Source: a bacterium
Lineage (GTDB): Bacteria > Patescibacteriota > Minisyncoccia > Minisyncoccales > PEYH01
Direction: 5' to 3'
Assembly: GCA_021163545.1 (NCBI GenBank)
Contig: JAGGTU010000045.1
Location: forward strand, 1-45,599
DNA length: 45,599 nucleotides
Shown: positions 16,512-24,380 of the stretch, in pieces
Numbering within the stretch: position 1 is the stretch's first letter
Layout of the letters: each line of letters starts with the position of its first letter
Program-made: the position numbers and the translations under genes
Notes under the pieces: generated by a model
The model's input: only the letters and a program-made list of their open reading frames with translations
What the model was told of the DNA's origin: nothing
Database searches by the model: none

Positions 16512-17600
16512 ATGAAGGATTATTATAAAATTTTAGGTGTTCCACCGGATGCTTCAGATGAGGAGATAAAAAAAGCCTATAGACGTTTGGCTCATAAATA
16601 TCATCCAGATAGGGGAGGGGATGAAAAGAAGTTTAAGGAAATAAATGAGGCCTATCAGGTTTTGTCTGATAAAGAAAAAAGGGCCCAATATGATAGATAT
16701 GGGAAAGTTTTTGAGGGTGCAGGAGAGGGTTTTCGGGGACCTTTTGAGGGATTTGATTTTGATAATTTCTGGCAATCGGACTTTGAAAGAAAAACCGGTT
16801 TTGATTTTGAGAATTTAGAAGATTTATTTGAGGAATTTTTTGGTTTTTCTGCAAGAAGAAAGGAGGATAGAAGAAAAGGCAGAGATTTAGAAGTAATAGT
16901 TGAGATGAACCTAGAAGAGGTTTTAAAACCTCAAAAGAAAAAAATAACTTTATACAAATATGTAGTCTGCCCAAGATGTGATGGTAAGGGGGCTGAGCCG
17001 GGATCTCAATTGAAAGAATGCCCAACATGTAGAGGCAGGGGAGAAGTTCAGCAAATTAAAAGAACTTTTTTTGGGACTATTTCAAGATATACAACTTGTC
17101 CTACTTGTAAAGGAGAAGGATATATTCCTGAGAAACCATGTAATGTATGCAAAGGCGAAGGCCGAATTAAAAAAGAAGAAACAATCGAGATTACTATTCC
17201 CGCGGGCGTTGACTCAAACCAGATCTTACAATTTAAAGGTTTGGGAGATGCAGGACGAAAAGGAGGTAAATCAGGAGATTTGTATGTAAAAATACATATT
17301 AAACCCCATCCACGATTTAAGAGAAAACATGATGATCTTTATACTATAGTTCAAGTTCCTTATTCTCTTGCAGCACTAGGAAGTGAAGTAGAGGTGGAAA
17401 CACTGGAAAAAACGGTTTTACTTAAAGTGCCTGCAGGTACAGAATCTGGTGAGGTTTTCAGACTTAAAAATTTAGGCATTCCTCATTTTGGAGGATATGG
17501 AAGAGGGGATTTGTATGTTGAGATTCAGATTAAAACCCCAAAAAGATTGACAAAAAAGCAAAAAGAGTTATTAAAGAAGTTACAGGAAGAAGGGTTGTAG
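16512..17600 (+). CDS. dnaJ: Co-chaperone DnaJ (Hsp40, type I)
   Basis: A 362-residue type I J-protein that stimulates DnaK ATPase. J domain (2-68) with the HPD motif in HKYHPDRGGDEK. A Gly/Phe- and acid-rich linker (about 70-120) contains FDFDNFWQSDF. Four zinc repeats follow: CPRCDGKG, CPTCRGRG, CPTCKGEG and CNVCKGEG. The C-terminal substrate-binding domains carry IPAGVDSNQILQFKGLGDAG and VPAGTESGEVFRLKNLG. All key residues are intact. It is downstream of dnaK but separated by the element at 16299-16453, so its expression may be uncoupled in part from dnaK. Confidence 0.97.
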   Translation: MKDYYKILGVPPDASDEEIKKAYRRLAHKYHPDRGGDEKKFKEINEAYQVLSDKEKRAQYDRYGKVFEGAGEGFRGPFEGFDFDNFWQSDFERKTGFDFENLEDLFEEFFGFSARRKEDRRKGRDLEVIVEMNLEEVLKPQKKKITLYKYVVCPRCDGKGAEPGSQLKECPTCRGRGEVQQIKRTFFGTISRYTTCPTCKGEGYIPEKPCNVCKGEGRIKKEETIEITIPAGVDSNQILQFKGLGDAGRKGGKSGDLYVKIHIKPHPRFKRKHDDLYTIVQVPYSLAALGSEVEVETLEKTVLLKVPAGTESGEVFRLKNLGIPHFGGYGRGDLYVEIQIKTPKRLTKKQKELLKKLQEEGL

Positions 17601-17682
17601 GTGAGTGATTAAGTGGTTAAGTGATTGGAGTGATCGAGTGAATAAGTTGTTTAAAAATTACAAATTAAAGATTAAAAATTAC
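17601..17682. repeat. AGTGATT and AATTACAAATTAAAG simple-repeat spacer
   Basis: Imperfect tandem copies of AAGTGATT / GAGTGATCGAGTGA (17601-17646) are followed by AAAAATTACAAATTAAAG-type copies up to the tRNA. There is no coding capacity. Confidence 0.55.
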
Positions 17683-17686
17683 TGCT

Positions 17687-17759
17687 GCCCCCGTAGCTCA
17701 ATTGGTAGAGCAATGGCCTTTTAAGCCAGAGGTTCCGCGTTCGAGTCGCGGCGGGGGCA
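17687..17759 (+). tRNA. tRNA-Lys, anticodon UUU
   Basis: A 73-nt cloverleaf: acceptor GCCCCCG/CGGGGGC with discriminator A, D arm GCTC-AATTGGTA-GAGC, anticodon loop CTTTTAA (anticodon TTT, A37), a 5-nt variable loop, and T arm CCGCG-TTCGAGT-CGCGG. The 27-43 pair is an A-G mismatch; the rest of the anticodon stem (TGGC/GCCA) is paired. CCA is not encoded (A73 is followed by CTT). A terminator follows at 17796-17828. Confidence 0.97.
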
Positions 17760-17795
17760 CTTAGACTTCTTTCTTGTATATTCGGAAAAAGAATC

Positions 17796-17831
17796 AAAAA
17801 GCCGGGCTTAAAGAAATCCTGGCTTTTTATA
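17796..17831 (+). terminator. Intrinsic terminator after tRNA-Lys
   Basis: AAAAAGCCGGG (17796-17806) pairs with CCTGGCTTTTT (17818-17828) with one G-U pair and an 11-nt loop; the T-run is part of the stem end. Confidence 0.8.
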
Positions 17832-17840
17832 TTCAGATGC

Positions 17841-17867
17841 TTGACAGGGTAAATAAAGGATTATAAT
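17841..17867 (+). promoter_or_regulatory. Promoter of the MtaB-like gene, near-leaderless
   Basis: TTGACA (17841-17846), 15-bp spacer, TATAAT (17862-17867). The ATG is at 17878, 10 bp after the -10, so the 5' leader would be only about 3-4 nt. No SD is present. Confidence 0.75.
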
Positions 17868-17877
17868 TTGCAAAAAA

Positions 17878-19158
17878 ATGAGAAAATTTTCTCTTATAAC
17901 TTATGGGTGTAAGTTGAACCAAGCAGATTCAGAGATAATCTACGGAATTTTGTCAGAAAAATTTCAGCCCTCATCAGAAGATGAGGCAGATTTTGTTGTG
18001 ATAAACAGTTGTGGAGTTATTGAAAAAACTCAAAGAAAAATAGAAAGAAAGATTCAGGTATTAAAAAAGAAGCACAAAAAAATAATTTTAGCAGGATGTC
18101 TTCCTCTTATTTCAGAAAAAATAATGAAGCAAGTTGATGGAGTTATAGGTCCTCAAAACGTTTTAGAAATTCAAGAGGTAGTAAATCAGGTATTTGAGGG
18201 AAGAAAACCTGTTTATCTTAATAAAACCCCAATTGACAAGGCCAAACTTTGCTCTCTCAAAATGAGAACTCCTTTTACTACTACGGCTATCATTCCAATT
18301 TCAGAAGGTTGTCTTGGAGAATGTGCCTATTGCGCAACAAAATTTGCTCGAGGAAAGTTATATAGTTTTTCTCAAGATTCTATTTTAAAAGAAATTAAAA
18401 TGGCTCTGCTTGAGGGATTTAAAGAGATACATTTAACATCACAGGATATTGCCTGTTTTGGGTTAGATAGAGGTAAATATGAATTGCCAGAATTGTTACA
18501 GAAGATTATAGAAATTCCCGGAAATTTTTGGGTGAGAATTGGAATGGGCAATCCCCAGCATTTTAAAAAAATTTTAAACCCTCTTCTTTCTCTTTATGAT
18601 TCCCCAAAAATTTATAAATATCTACATATTCCAGTACAAAGTGGTTCAGATAGGGTTTTAAAAGATATGAAAAGAGGATATAAGACAAAAGATTTTCTTG
18701 AAATTATTGAAGCTTTCAAAAAGAGATTTCCAGACCTTATGCTTGTAACCGATATTATTGTTGGCTATCCAACAGAAACCAAAGACGATTTCAAAAAAAC
18801 AGTTGATCTTATTAAGGAAGTCTCTCCCCGAATAGTTAATATTACTAAATTCTCAAAAAGAGAGAAAACAGAGGCTAGCTTACTAAAAGATTTACCAGAT
18901 AGAATAAAGACAGAAAGATCTCGTTTTTTAAATAGAATTTGTCTCAAAATTAAAGAAGAAGATAGTAAAAGATTTGTAGGGAGAGAAGAGAAAGTGTTAG
19001 TAATAAGAAGAGGAAAGAATAATACATTTCTTGCAAGACCCATACATTTTAGAGCTATTATTTTAAAAAATGCAAAAATTGGAAAGTTTTTGAGGGTTAA
19101 AATTAAAAAAGCAAAACCAAATTATCTAATAGGAGAAATAGTGCAACCAAATTCCTAA
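17878..19158 (+). CDS. Radical SAM tRNA methylthiotransferase, archaeal/eukaryotic MtaB (CDKAL1)-like
   Basis: A 426-residue MiaB/MtaB-family enzyme that would convert t6A37 to ms2t6A37 in tRNA. The N-terminal UPF0004 domain has three cluster cysteines (Cys11 in YGCKLNQAD, Cys45 in NSCGV, Cys74 in AGCLP). The radical SAM motif is CLGECAYC (145-152), and a C-terminal TRAM-like domain begins near 370. Segments such as TSQDIACFGLD, RIGMGNPQHF, LHIPVQSGSDRVL and VNITKFSKREKTEAS resemble the archaeal/CDKAL1 branch more than bacterial MtaB (by memory of the families). It lies just downstream of tRNA-Lys(UUU), a known substrate type for ms2t6A formation. Confidence 0.85.
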   Translation: MRKFSLITYGCKLNQADSEIIYGILSEKFQPSSEDEADFVVINSCGVIEKTQRKIERKIQVLKKKHKKIILAGCLPLISEKIMKQVDGVIGPQNVLEIQEVVNQVFEGRKPVYLNKTPIDKAKLCSLKMRTPFTTTAIIPISEGCLGECAYCATKFARGKLYSFSQDSILKEIKMALLEGFKEIHLTSQDIACFGLDRGKYELPELLQKIIEIPGNFWVRIGMGNPQHFKKILNPLLSLYDSPKIYKYLHIPVQSGSDRVLKDMKRGYKTKDFLEIIEAFKKRFPDLMLVTDIIVGYPTETKDDFKKTVDLIKEVSPRIVNITKFSKREKTEASLLKDLPDRIKTERSRFLNRICLKIKEEDSKRFVGREEKVLVIRRGKNNTFLARPIHFRAIILKNAKIGKFLRVKIKKAKPNYLIGEIVQPNS

Positions 19159-19174
19159 ATTAGCGTTATATTTT

Positions 19175-19747
19175 ATGTCAGGTGAATTTGAAAGAGATCT
19201 AGTTAAACGGGCTAAAAAAGACCCAGAAACCTTTGGGTTGATATATGACAAGTATTATCAGCCAATTTTTGGTTATATTTTAAGGCGTACAGCCAATGTT
19301 GCTCTTGCCGAAGACTTAACGGCTCAAACATTTTTAAAGGCTTTAAAAAACCTGTGGCGTTTTCGTTGGCAAAATGTGACAATTTCAGCTTGGCTTTATA
19401 GGATCGCAACAAATGAAGTGAATTCTTATTACCGGAAAAAGAAGGGTTTTAAAAATGTTTCTTTGGAGGAGGCTAAAAATTTAAAATCAGATATTAATGT
19501 ATTAGAAGAAATTCAGAAAGCTGAAGAAGAATTGCAAAAAGAAAAAGATTTTCTTTTGCTTCATAAAAAAATTGCTAAATTGAAACCCAAATATCAAACA
19601 GTAATTGCTTTGCGATTTTTTGAAAAAAAGAAAGTTTCAGAGATTGCTCAAATTTTAGGGAAGCCCGAGGGTACAATAAAAGCCCAAATTCATAGGGCGT
19701 TAAGGCAGCTTAAAAAATTATTAGAGGAAAACGAAACAAAAAATTAA
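19175..19747 (+). CDS. ECF-type RNA polymerase sigma factor
   Basis: A 190-residue sigma-70 family protein with only regions 2 and 4. Region 2 (about 20-90) contains FGLIYDKYYQPIFGYILRR, DLTAQTFLKAL and AWLYRIATNEVNSYYRKKK. Region 4 (about 135-185) contains LKPKYQTVIALRFFEKKKVS and a helix-turn-helix EIAQILGKPEGTIKAQIHRA. It starts 16 bp after the MtaB-like gene. The next gene encodes a single-pass membrane protein, the usual arrangement of an ECF sigma factor and its anti-sigma partner. Confidence 0.93.
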   Translation: MSGEFERDLVKRAKKDPETFGLIYDKYYQPIFGYILRRTANVALAEDLTAQTFLKALKNLWRFRWQNVTISAWLYRIATNEVNSYYRKKKGFKNVSLEEAKNLKSDINVLEEIQKAEEELQKEKDFLLLHKKIAKLKPKYQTVIALRFFEKKKVSEIAQILGKPEGTIKAQIHRALRQLKKLLEENETKN

Positions 19748-19765
19748 TTCTATCATTATATCAAT

Positions 19766-20551
19766 ATGGAAGAGCTTAAGAAAAAAATAAATCAAATAAA
19801 AAAACCGGAAATAGAGCTTCCTTATTTTAAAGCCGCTTTAAAGGGTAGATTACTCAAAGAACATCAAAAAATGGAGAAGCGTTTTCTTATTGCGCCTTTA
19901 TTAAAACCGGCTTTGGTTAGTCTACCTATTTTAATAATTTTGATTTTAGGAGTTTTAATACTGCCTCAACAGTTTATGGAAGCTCGTGCTCTGAAAATTG
20001 CAAAGGCTCACCCTGAAATTCAAAAGCTAATTCAAGAATACAATATTCGACCTACAGATATTAAATTGCAAGATCAAAAAGCCTATCTTTTATTTATGCC
20101 GGAGGAAACACCAGAAAACATATTGGAAGTAGAGAATCAAAAGAGGATGCTTTTGGAAATAGCTTCTGAAAAAGAAACTCTTAAAAAATCCGAAGGAGTT
20201 TTAGCAATAGTGGATTTGCAACGAAAAAATGTTGCCAGCATTAAAACAATAAGAGGTAGGGAAGTGGTGCCACTTACTTCACAGGAAGAACAATTAGTCA
20301 AAGAAGTTGTTGAGAAAGAAGAAGTTTTAAAAGAAATTCTGCCTCCTACAATAACCATCGAGAAGATAGAACCTGCTTTACCGGAAAAATTAAGATTAGA
20401 AAAAAAAGGTACGGAAATCCAGATAGCTCCCCCAAAAAATTTCGAAAAAAGGGCAAAGATATTATACAAAAGCGATGGTAAGAGATGGATGGTAGAGGTA
20501 AACTTACAGAAAAAAAAGATAGAAAAATTACAGTTAATCGGCAATCAATAA
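19766..20551 (+). CDS. Single-pass membrane protein, candidate anti-sigma factor
   Basis: A 261-residue protein with a charged, helical cytoplasmic N-terminus (1-40), one membrane helix (about 48-66, LVSLPILIILILGVLIL) and a 190-residue outer domain rich in Glu/Lys. I see no known domain such as a HxxxCxxC zinc anti-sigma motif. The role as anti-sigma partner is inferred only from its position 18 bp after the ECF sigma gene and its topology. The outer domain holds FEKRAKILYKSDGKRWMVEV, resembling a beta-rich sensory or periplasmic fold. Confidence 0.65.
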   Translation: MEELKKKINQIKKPEIELPYFKAALKGRLLKEHQKMEKRFLIAPLLKPALVSLPILIILILGVLILPQQFMEARALKIAKAHPEIQKLIQEYNIRPTDIKLQDQKAYLLFMPEETPENILEVENQKRMLLEIASEKETLKKSEGVLAIVDLQRKNVASIKTIRGREVVPLTSQEEQLVKEVVEKEEVLKEILPPTITIEKIEPALPEKLRLEKKGTEIQIAPPKNFEKRAKILYKSDGKRWMVEVNLQKKKIEKLQLIGNQ

Positions 20552-20595
20552 AGGTCAAATCAAATGAAGAAAATAATTAACTTTATTGATGGCTT

Positions 20596-21249
20596 ATGAG
20601 AAAGTTTATTGGAGGCATACTTCTTGCTGCAGTCCTTTTTCCCAGTTTTTCTCTTGCTTTAGAGGTTCCTCAAATAGGTGAGCCTACCACTTTTTCTGAA
20701 GCGATTTCACCATATTTGTCAAAATGCTGGCCTAGAGGTATTGAGGTACTCTCACCAAATGGAGGAGAGATATGGCAGAAAGGGAAGATTTATAAAATCA
20801 GGTGGACTCTTCTAAAAAACTTGAATGAGGAGCCTTCCCAAGAATGTCTCAATATAGAACACTATATGCCAAAAATGGTAAGAATGGATCTTATTAAATC
20901 TGATGGCACGTTTGTCAGACATATTGTCACCACAAGATTAAATAAATGGGAGTATTCTTGGAGGATCCCGTATTCGATACCTTCCTCAGATGACTATAAG
21001 ATAAGAATTAGGGTTTGGCCTTTGGGTTATTGGGAGTCTTTAAAGAAAAAATGTAAAGATAATCGATGCCCTGCAATTTGGCTCTGGGTTCCACATTGGA
21101 GCGACGAGAGTGATAGACCTTTTTCCATTGTAGATGAACCTCCTCTACCACCCCCTTATGATTTTCAACAGGTGATCAGTCTGTTGGAAGATATAGCTCA
21201 ACAGTTAAATCAAGCCATCAGCCTTCTTACATCCTTGCTTAGAAGCTAA
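20596..21249 (+). CDS. Secreted KNH (Kre9/Knh1-like) domain protein
   Basis: A 217-residue exported protein. The signal peptide (1-21) ends near PSFSLA; the mature part has a beta-sandwich domain beginning EVLSPNGGEIWQKGKIYKI, then WT, and closing with SDDYKIRIRV and ESDRPFSIVDEP, the hallmark of the Ser/Thr-rich GPI-anchored membrane (KNH) family as found in bacterial surface proteins. There are several cysteines in the insert loops. A C-terminal helix (LLEDIAQQLNQAISLLTSLL) is amphipathic. It is downstream of the sigma/candidate anti-sigma pair, so it is a likely target or sensor partner; the ligand is unknown. Confidence 0.75.
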   Translation: MRKFIGGILLAAVLFPSFSLALEVPQIGEPTTFSEAISPYLSKCWPRGIEVLSPNGGEIWQKGKIYKIRWTLLKNLNEEPSQECLNIEHYMPKMVRMDLIKSDGTFVRHIVTTRLNKWEYSWRIPYSIPSSDDYKIRIRVWPLGYWESLKKKCKDNRCPAIWLWVPHWSDESDRPFSIVDEPPLPPPYDFQQVISLLEDIAQQLNQAISLLTSLLRS

Positions 21250-21271
21250 AATTAATTTCTGTTGATTTCTC

Positions 21272-21302
21272 AAAGGCGCCCGTCATCTTGGCGGGCGCCT
21301 TT
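21272..21302 (+). terminator. Probable intrinsic terminator after the KNH gene
   Basis: An 11-bp perfect stem AAAGGCGCCCG (21272-21282) with CGGGCGCCTTT (21292-21302), 9-nt loop. The T-run is short (TTT), so termination strength is uncertain. Confidence 0.6.
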
Positions 21303-21389
21303 GAGGTTGATAAAAATAACAATTACCCATTTTTTCTGAGCTTCTTCTTTTCAAAATCAAGAAGTTTGGGTAAAATAAATACAATATCC

Positions 21390-22427
21390 ATGAGAAAATT
21401 ATTTTTCTTTATTTTACTTTTAATTGGTATCGGTTTATTTGTTTTTGCGTTATATTCCACCGATCTATCTGAAGTAACATCGGCCCTGTTAAAATTATGG
21501 CCATATAAATTTCTTATAATCCTCTCATGTTTATTTTTGGGAGAAATTTTAATAAGTGCTCTGCGATGGTTCTTGATTTTAAAAACTCAAGATCAGAATC
21601 TAAGATTTCGCCCTCTTTATTTTGCAAAATTAGTTGGGTTTTCGTTCAGTTATTTGACACCAGTTGTATTTTTTGGAGGCGAGCCTGTAAGATATGCTAT
21701 TTTAAAGGAAGAGACTGATGTTCCTTCAAAATATATTATTTCTTCTATCATTCTTGAAAAGCTTATTTTGTTTTTAATTTCAACTATTTATTTTTTTATT
21801 GGGGTTTTTGTTTTCGTATTTTATTTGCCCGTAAATTTATTTACCAAACTCCTGATAATCGGTGTAGTGTTTCTTGGATGTCTTTTTGGCTTTTTCCTTT
21901 ATTTAAAACTTCGATCAATTACTCTCAAAGAGGGTCTATTTTCTTGGCTAATGAAGAAACTCTATCTTTCAAAGATTAGAATTTTCAAAGAGAAAGAAGG
22001 AACCATCAAAGAGGTTGAGCGCGAGATAAGTCGTTTTTTTGCTGCGGATAAAAAAATTCTTTTTCAAATATTCATAATGGGAGGCGTTGAAATTTTTCTT
22101 ATAATTTTATCCTTCTGGCTTATTATTATTTTTCAAGGCAAATATTTGGATCTTTTTAAAATTTTTGCTATAAATAGTATGACAGCTCTTGCTGCTTCCG
22201 TGCCTCTTCCGGCTGCTTTAGGAAGTCTTGAGGTAAGCCAAGCTTTTCTTTTTCAATTTTTTAATTTGTCTCAAGCCAGCGGAGTTGCGTTTAGTTTGAT
22301 TTTTAGGGGCATTAATTTGCTTTTTGCATGTTTTGGTATAATTTTCTTCTTGTATTTTCAAATTCGAATTTTGAAGAAAAAAATCCTTGATTTTGTCCAA
22401 AAAATTGCAAAATTCTATGAGAAATAA
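21390..22427 (+). CDS. Lysylphosphatidylglycerol synthetase/flippase-like integral membrane protein (UPF0104/AglD type)
   Basis: A 345-residue protein with about eight membrane helices and no soluble catalytic domain, matching the membrane half of the MprF/AglD-like family. The conserved motif FGGEPVRYAILKEE in the loop after the third helix and LAASVPLPAALGSLEVSQ are typical. Members flip or handle polyprenyl- or phospholipid-linked molecules, but the substrate here is unknown. ATG 21390 is chosen because hydrophobic sequence begins directly after it; an upstream frame extension overlaps the terminator stem. Its end overlaps ctpA by 11 bp. Confidence 0.82.
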   Translation: MRKLFFFILLLIGIGLFVFALYSTDLSEVTSALLKLWPYKFLIILSCLFLGEILISALRWFLILKTQDQNLRFRPLYFAKLVGFSFSYLTPVVFFGGEPVRYAILKEETDVPSKYIISSIILEKLILFLISTIYFFIGVFVFVFYLPVNLFTKLLIIGVVFLGCLFGFFLYLKLRSITLKEGLFSWLMKKLYLSKIRIFKEKEGTIKEVEREISRFFAADKKILFQIFIMGGVEIFLIILSFWLIIIFQGKYLDLFKIFAINSMTALAASVPLPAALGSLEVSQAFLFQFFNLSQASGVAFSLIFRGINLLFACFGIIFFLYFQIRILKKKILDFVQKIAKFYEK

Positions 22428-23619
22428 ATCATTCAAAATAGGCATTTTAGTTGTTGGCATTCTCCTCCTTATAGGAGTCTCTTTAAGTATTGGGTTTTAT
22501 CTAGGTCTGCAACAAGTACCAAAACCGCCAGAAAACCTACCCTCAGGAGTAGACCTTTCTGTTTTATGGGAGGTTTGGGATGCTTTAGAGAAAAGATTCA
22601 TTGGAGAGCTAGATTATCAAAATATGATTTATGGCGCTGCAAAGGGGTTAGCGCAAAGCTTGAATGATCCTTATACTGTTTTTTACACGCCTGAGGAAAG
22701 TAAAATGTTTTTAGAAGATATCTCAGGCAGTTTTGAAGGGGTGGGGATGGAAATAGGTATAAGAGACGGGCAGCTAACAGTAATTGCTCCACTTGAGGGA
22801 ACACCCGCAAAGAGAGCAGGTATTTTGCCAGGAGATAAAATTATCAAAATCGAAGACATTTATACAAGAGATTTAACTATTTATGAAGCAGTGAAAATGA
22901 TTAGGGGCGAAAAAGGAACAACAGTGAAGCTAACTATTTTTAGAGAGGGATGGGATGAACCAAAAGAAATTGAAATTACAAGAGATGTAATTAATATTCC
23001 CTCAGTAAAAGTAGAGATTTTAGATGACAATATTGCCCATTTAATCATTTATCAGTTTAATGAGAATACAACTTTTCAATTCATACAAGCCGCACAAATT
23101 ATAGAAAATAGCAATGCAAAGAAGATCATTTTGGATCTTAGAAATAATCCGGGCGGGTTATTAGATAAAGTTCAGGAGATTGCCGGATGGTTTTTAGAAA
23201 AGGGTAAGGTTGTTGCAAAAGCTCAATATGCCGATGGCACGGAAGAAGTTTATAAAGTTAAAGGTCCGGCTACATTTTTAAACTATCCGCTTGTTATTTT
23301 GATTAATCAGGGAACTGCCTCGGGAGCAGAAATTTTAGCAGCCGCTTTGAGAGAACAAAGAGATGATGTAAAATTAATAGGGGAGAAAACCTTTGGTAAG
23401 GGCTCGGTGCAGGAAACAGTAAATATTGGTAGAATAAAGATAGAAGGGTTACTAAAAGTTACCACCGCCCATTGGTTTACACCAAAAGGACGACTTATTG
23501 ATAAGAAAGGTTTAGAGCCGGATATCAAAATAGAGCTTACTCAGGAGGATATAGAACAAGGAAAAGACCCACAGCTTGAAAAAGCCAAAGAAATATTAAG
23601 CCAAATAACAAAACCATGA
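22417..23619 (+). CDS. ctpA: C-terminal processing peptidase, S41 family (CtpA-like)
   Basis: A 400-residue envelope protease: membrane anchor or signal (about 6-28), a helical region (45-100), a PDZ domain (about 105-185, GVGMEIGIRDGQLTVIAPL and RAGILPGDKIIKIE), and a catalytic domain. The serine is Ser302 in GTASGAEILAAALREQ and the general-base lysine is Lys328 in KTFGKGSVQ. Also seen are LDLRNNPGGLLDKV and VTTAHWFTPKGRLI. All key residues are intact. It overlaps the upstream membrane gene by 11 bp and rplI by 4 bp (ATGA), suggesting one operon. The substrate is unknown. Confidence 0.95.
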   Translation: MRNKSFKIGILVVGILLLIGVSLSIGFYLGLQQVPKPPENLPSGVDLSVLWEVWDALEKRFIGELDYQNMIYGAAKGLAQSLNDPYTVFYTPEESKMFLEDISGSFEGVGMEIGIRDGQLTVIAPLEGTPAKRAGILPGDKIIKIEDIYTRDLTIYEAVKMIRGEKGTTVKLTIFREGWDEPKEIEITRDVINIPSVKVEILDDNIAHLIIYQFNENTTFQFIQAAQIIENSNAKKIILDLRNNPGGLLDKVQEIAGWFLEKGKVVAKAQYADGTEEVYKVKGPATFLNYPLVILINQGTASGAEILAAALREQRDDVKLIGEKTFGKGSVQETVNIGRIKIEGLLKVTTAHWFTPKGRLIDKKGLEPDIKIELTQEDIEQGKDPQLEKAKEILSQITKP

Positions 23620-24071
23620 AGGTCATCCTTTTAAAAGACATAGAAAAATTAGGAAAAAAATATGAAGTTAAAGAGGTATCAGATGGCTATGCTAGGAATT
23701 TTCTTATAAGAAGAGGGCTTGCAAAACCTGCAACAGAAAAGCTTATTAAATGGGCCGAAGAACAAAGAAAATTGGCAGAAAAAAAAGCCCAAGAGCAATT
23801 AAAGAAAGTCCAAAAATTAGCCTCTAAATTAGATGGACAGGAGATTGAATTTGTTGTTAAAGTAGGCAAGCAAGAAGAGCTTTTTGAGAGCATAAATCAG
23901 ATGAAGATAGCCAAAAAATTAAAAGAAATGGGATTTGATATTAAGAAAACTCAAGTTGAACTTGAGAAACCCATCAAAGAACTGGGCGAATTCCCTGTAA
24001 AAATAAATTTAGACCAAGGGCTTGAGGCGGAAATAAGAGTAATTGTGGTTTCTGAGGAAGAAAACGAATAA
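23616..24071 (+). CDS. rplI: 50S ribosomal protein bL9
   Basis: A 151-residue bL9. The N-terminal rRNA-binding domain MKVILLKDIEKLGKKYEVKE, then VSDGYARNFLIRRGLAKPAT, continues into the long connecting helix (WAEEQRKLAEKKAQEQLKKV) and a C-terminal domain ending in PVKINLDQGLEAEIRVIVV. Its start overlaps the ctpA stop, an unusual partner for a ribosomal protein. It converges with rpmA with 3 bp between stops. Its presence helps classification, as some CPR lineages are reported to lack bL9. Confidence 0.96.
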   Translation: MKVILLKDIEKLGKKYEVKEVSDGYARNFLIRRGLAKPATEKLIKWAEEQRKLAEKKAQEQLKKVQKLASKLDGQEIEFVVKVGKQEELFESINQMKIAKKLKEMGFDIKKTQVELEKPIKELGEFPVKINLDQGLEAEIRVIVVSEEENE

Positions 24072-24074
24072 AGA

Positions 24075-24347
24075 TTACTCTACATTGACAACTTTGACAA
24101 TTCGTTGAGTGCCATCAAATTTTCTTTTTCTTTTTGTAAGAAAGCGTACAATACCTGCTTTCTTGGCATAAAGGGTGTCGTCCTTTCCTCTATCTACATT
24201 TTTACCTGGCAGAAATTTTGTACCTCGCTGTCTCACTATAATCATGCCTGGATTAACCTTTTGTCCACCAAAAACCTTAACCCCTAAATATTTAGGTCTT
24301 GAATCCCTTCCTAATTTTGTTGATCCAGCGGATTTAGTCTTTGCCAT
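24075..24347 (-). CDS. rpmA: 50S ribosomal protein bL27
   Basis: A 90-residue bL27 whose N-terminal tail reaches the peptidyl-transferase centre. It starts MAKTKSAGSTKLGRDSRPKY with GVKVFGGQKVNPGMIIVRQR, and ends in a basic C-terminus. There is no Firmicutes-type cleavable N-terminal extension. bL21 (rplU), which usually precedes it, is not adjacent here. It is divergent from uppS across a 33-bp gap and convergent with rplI. Confidence 0.96.
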   Translation of the reverse strand: MAKTKSAGSTKLGRDSRPKYLGVKVFGGQKVNPGMIIVRQRGTKFLPGKNVDRGKDDTLYAKKAGIVRFLTKRKRKFDGTQRIVKVVNVE

Positions 24348-24380
24348 ACCAGTATATCAATTATTATTTATCGTTAATCA

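Noticed and set aside
21288..21389. N-terminal extension of the flippase-like protein
   Set aside because: It starts inside the terminator stem with a non-ATG codon and adds a segment unlike the family; ATG 21390 fits the first membrane helix.
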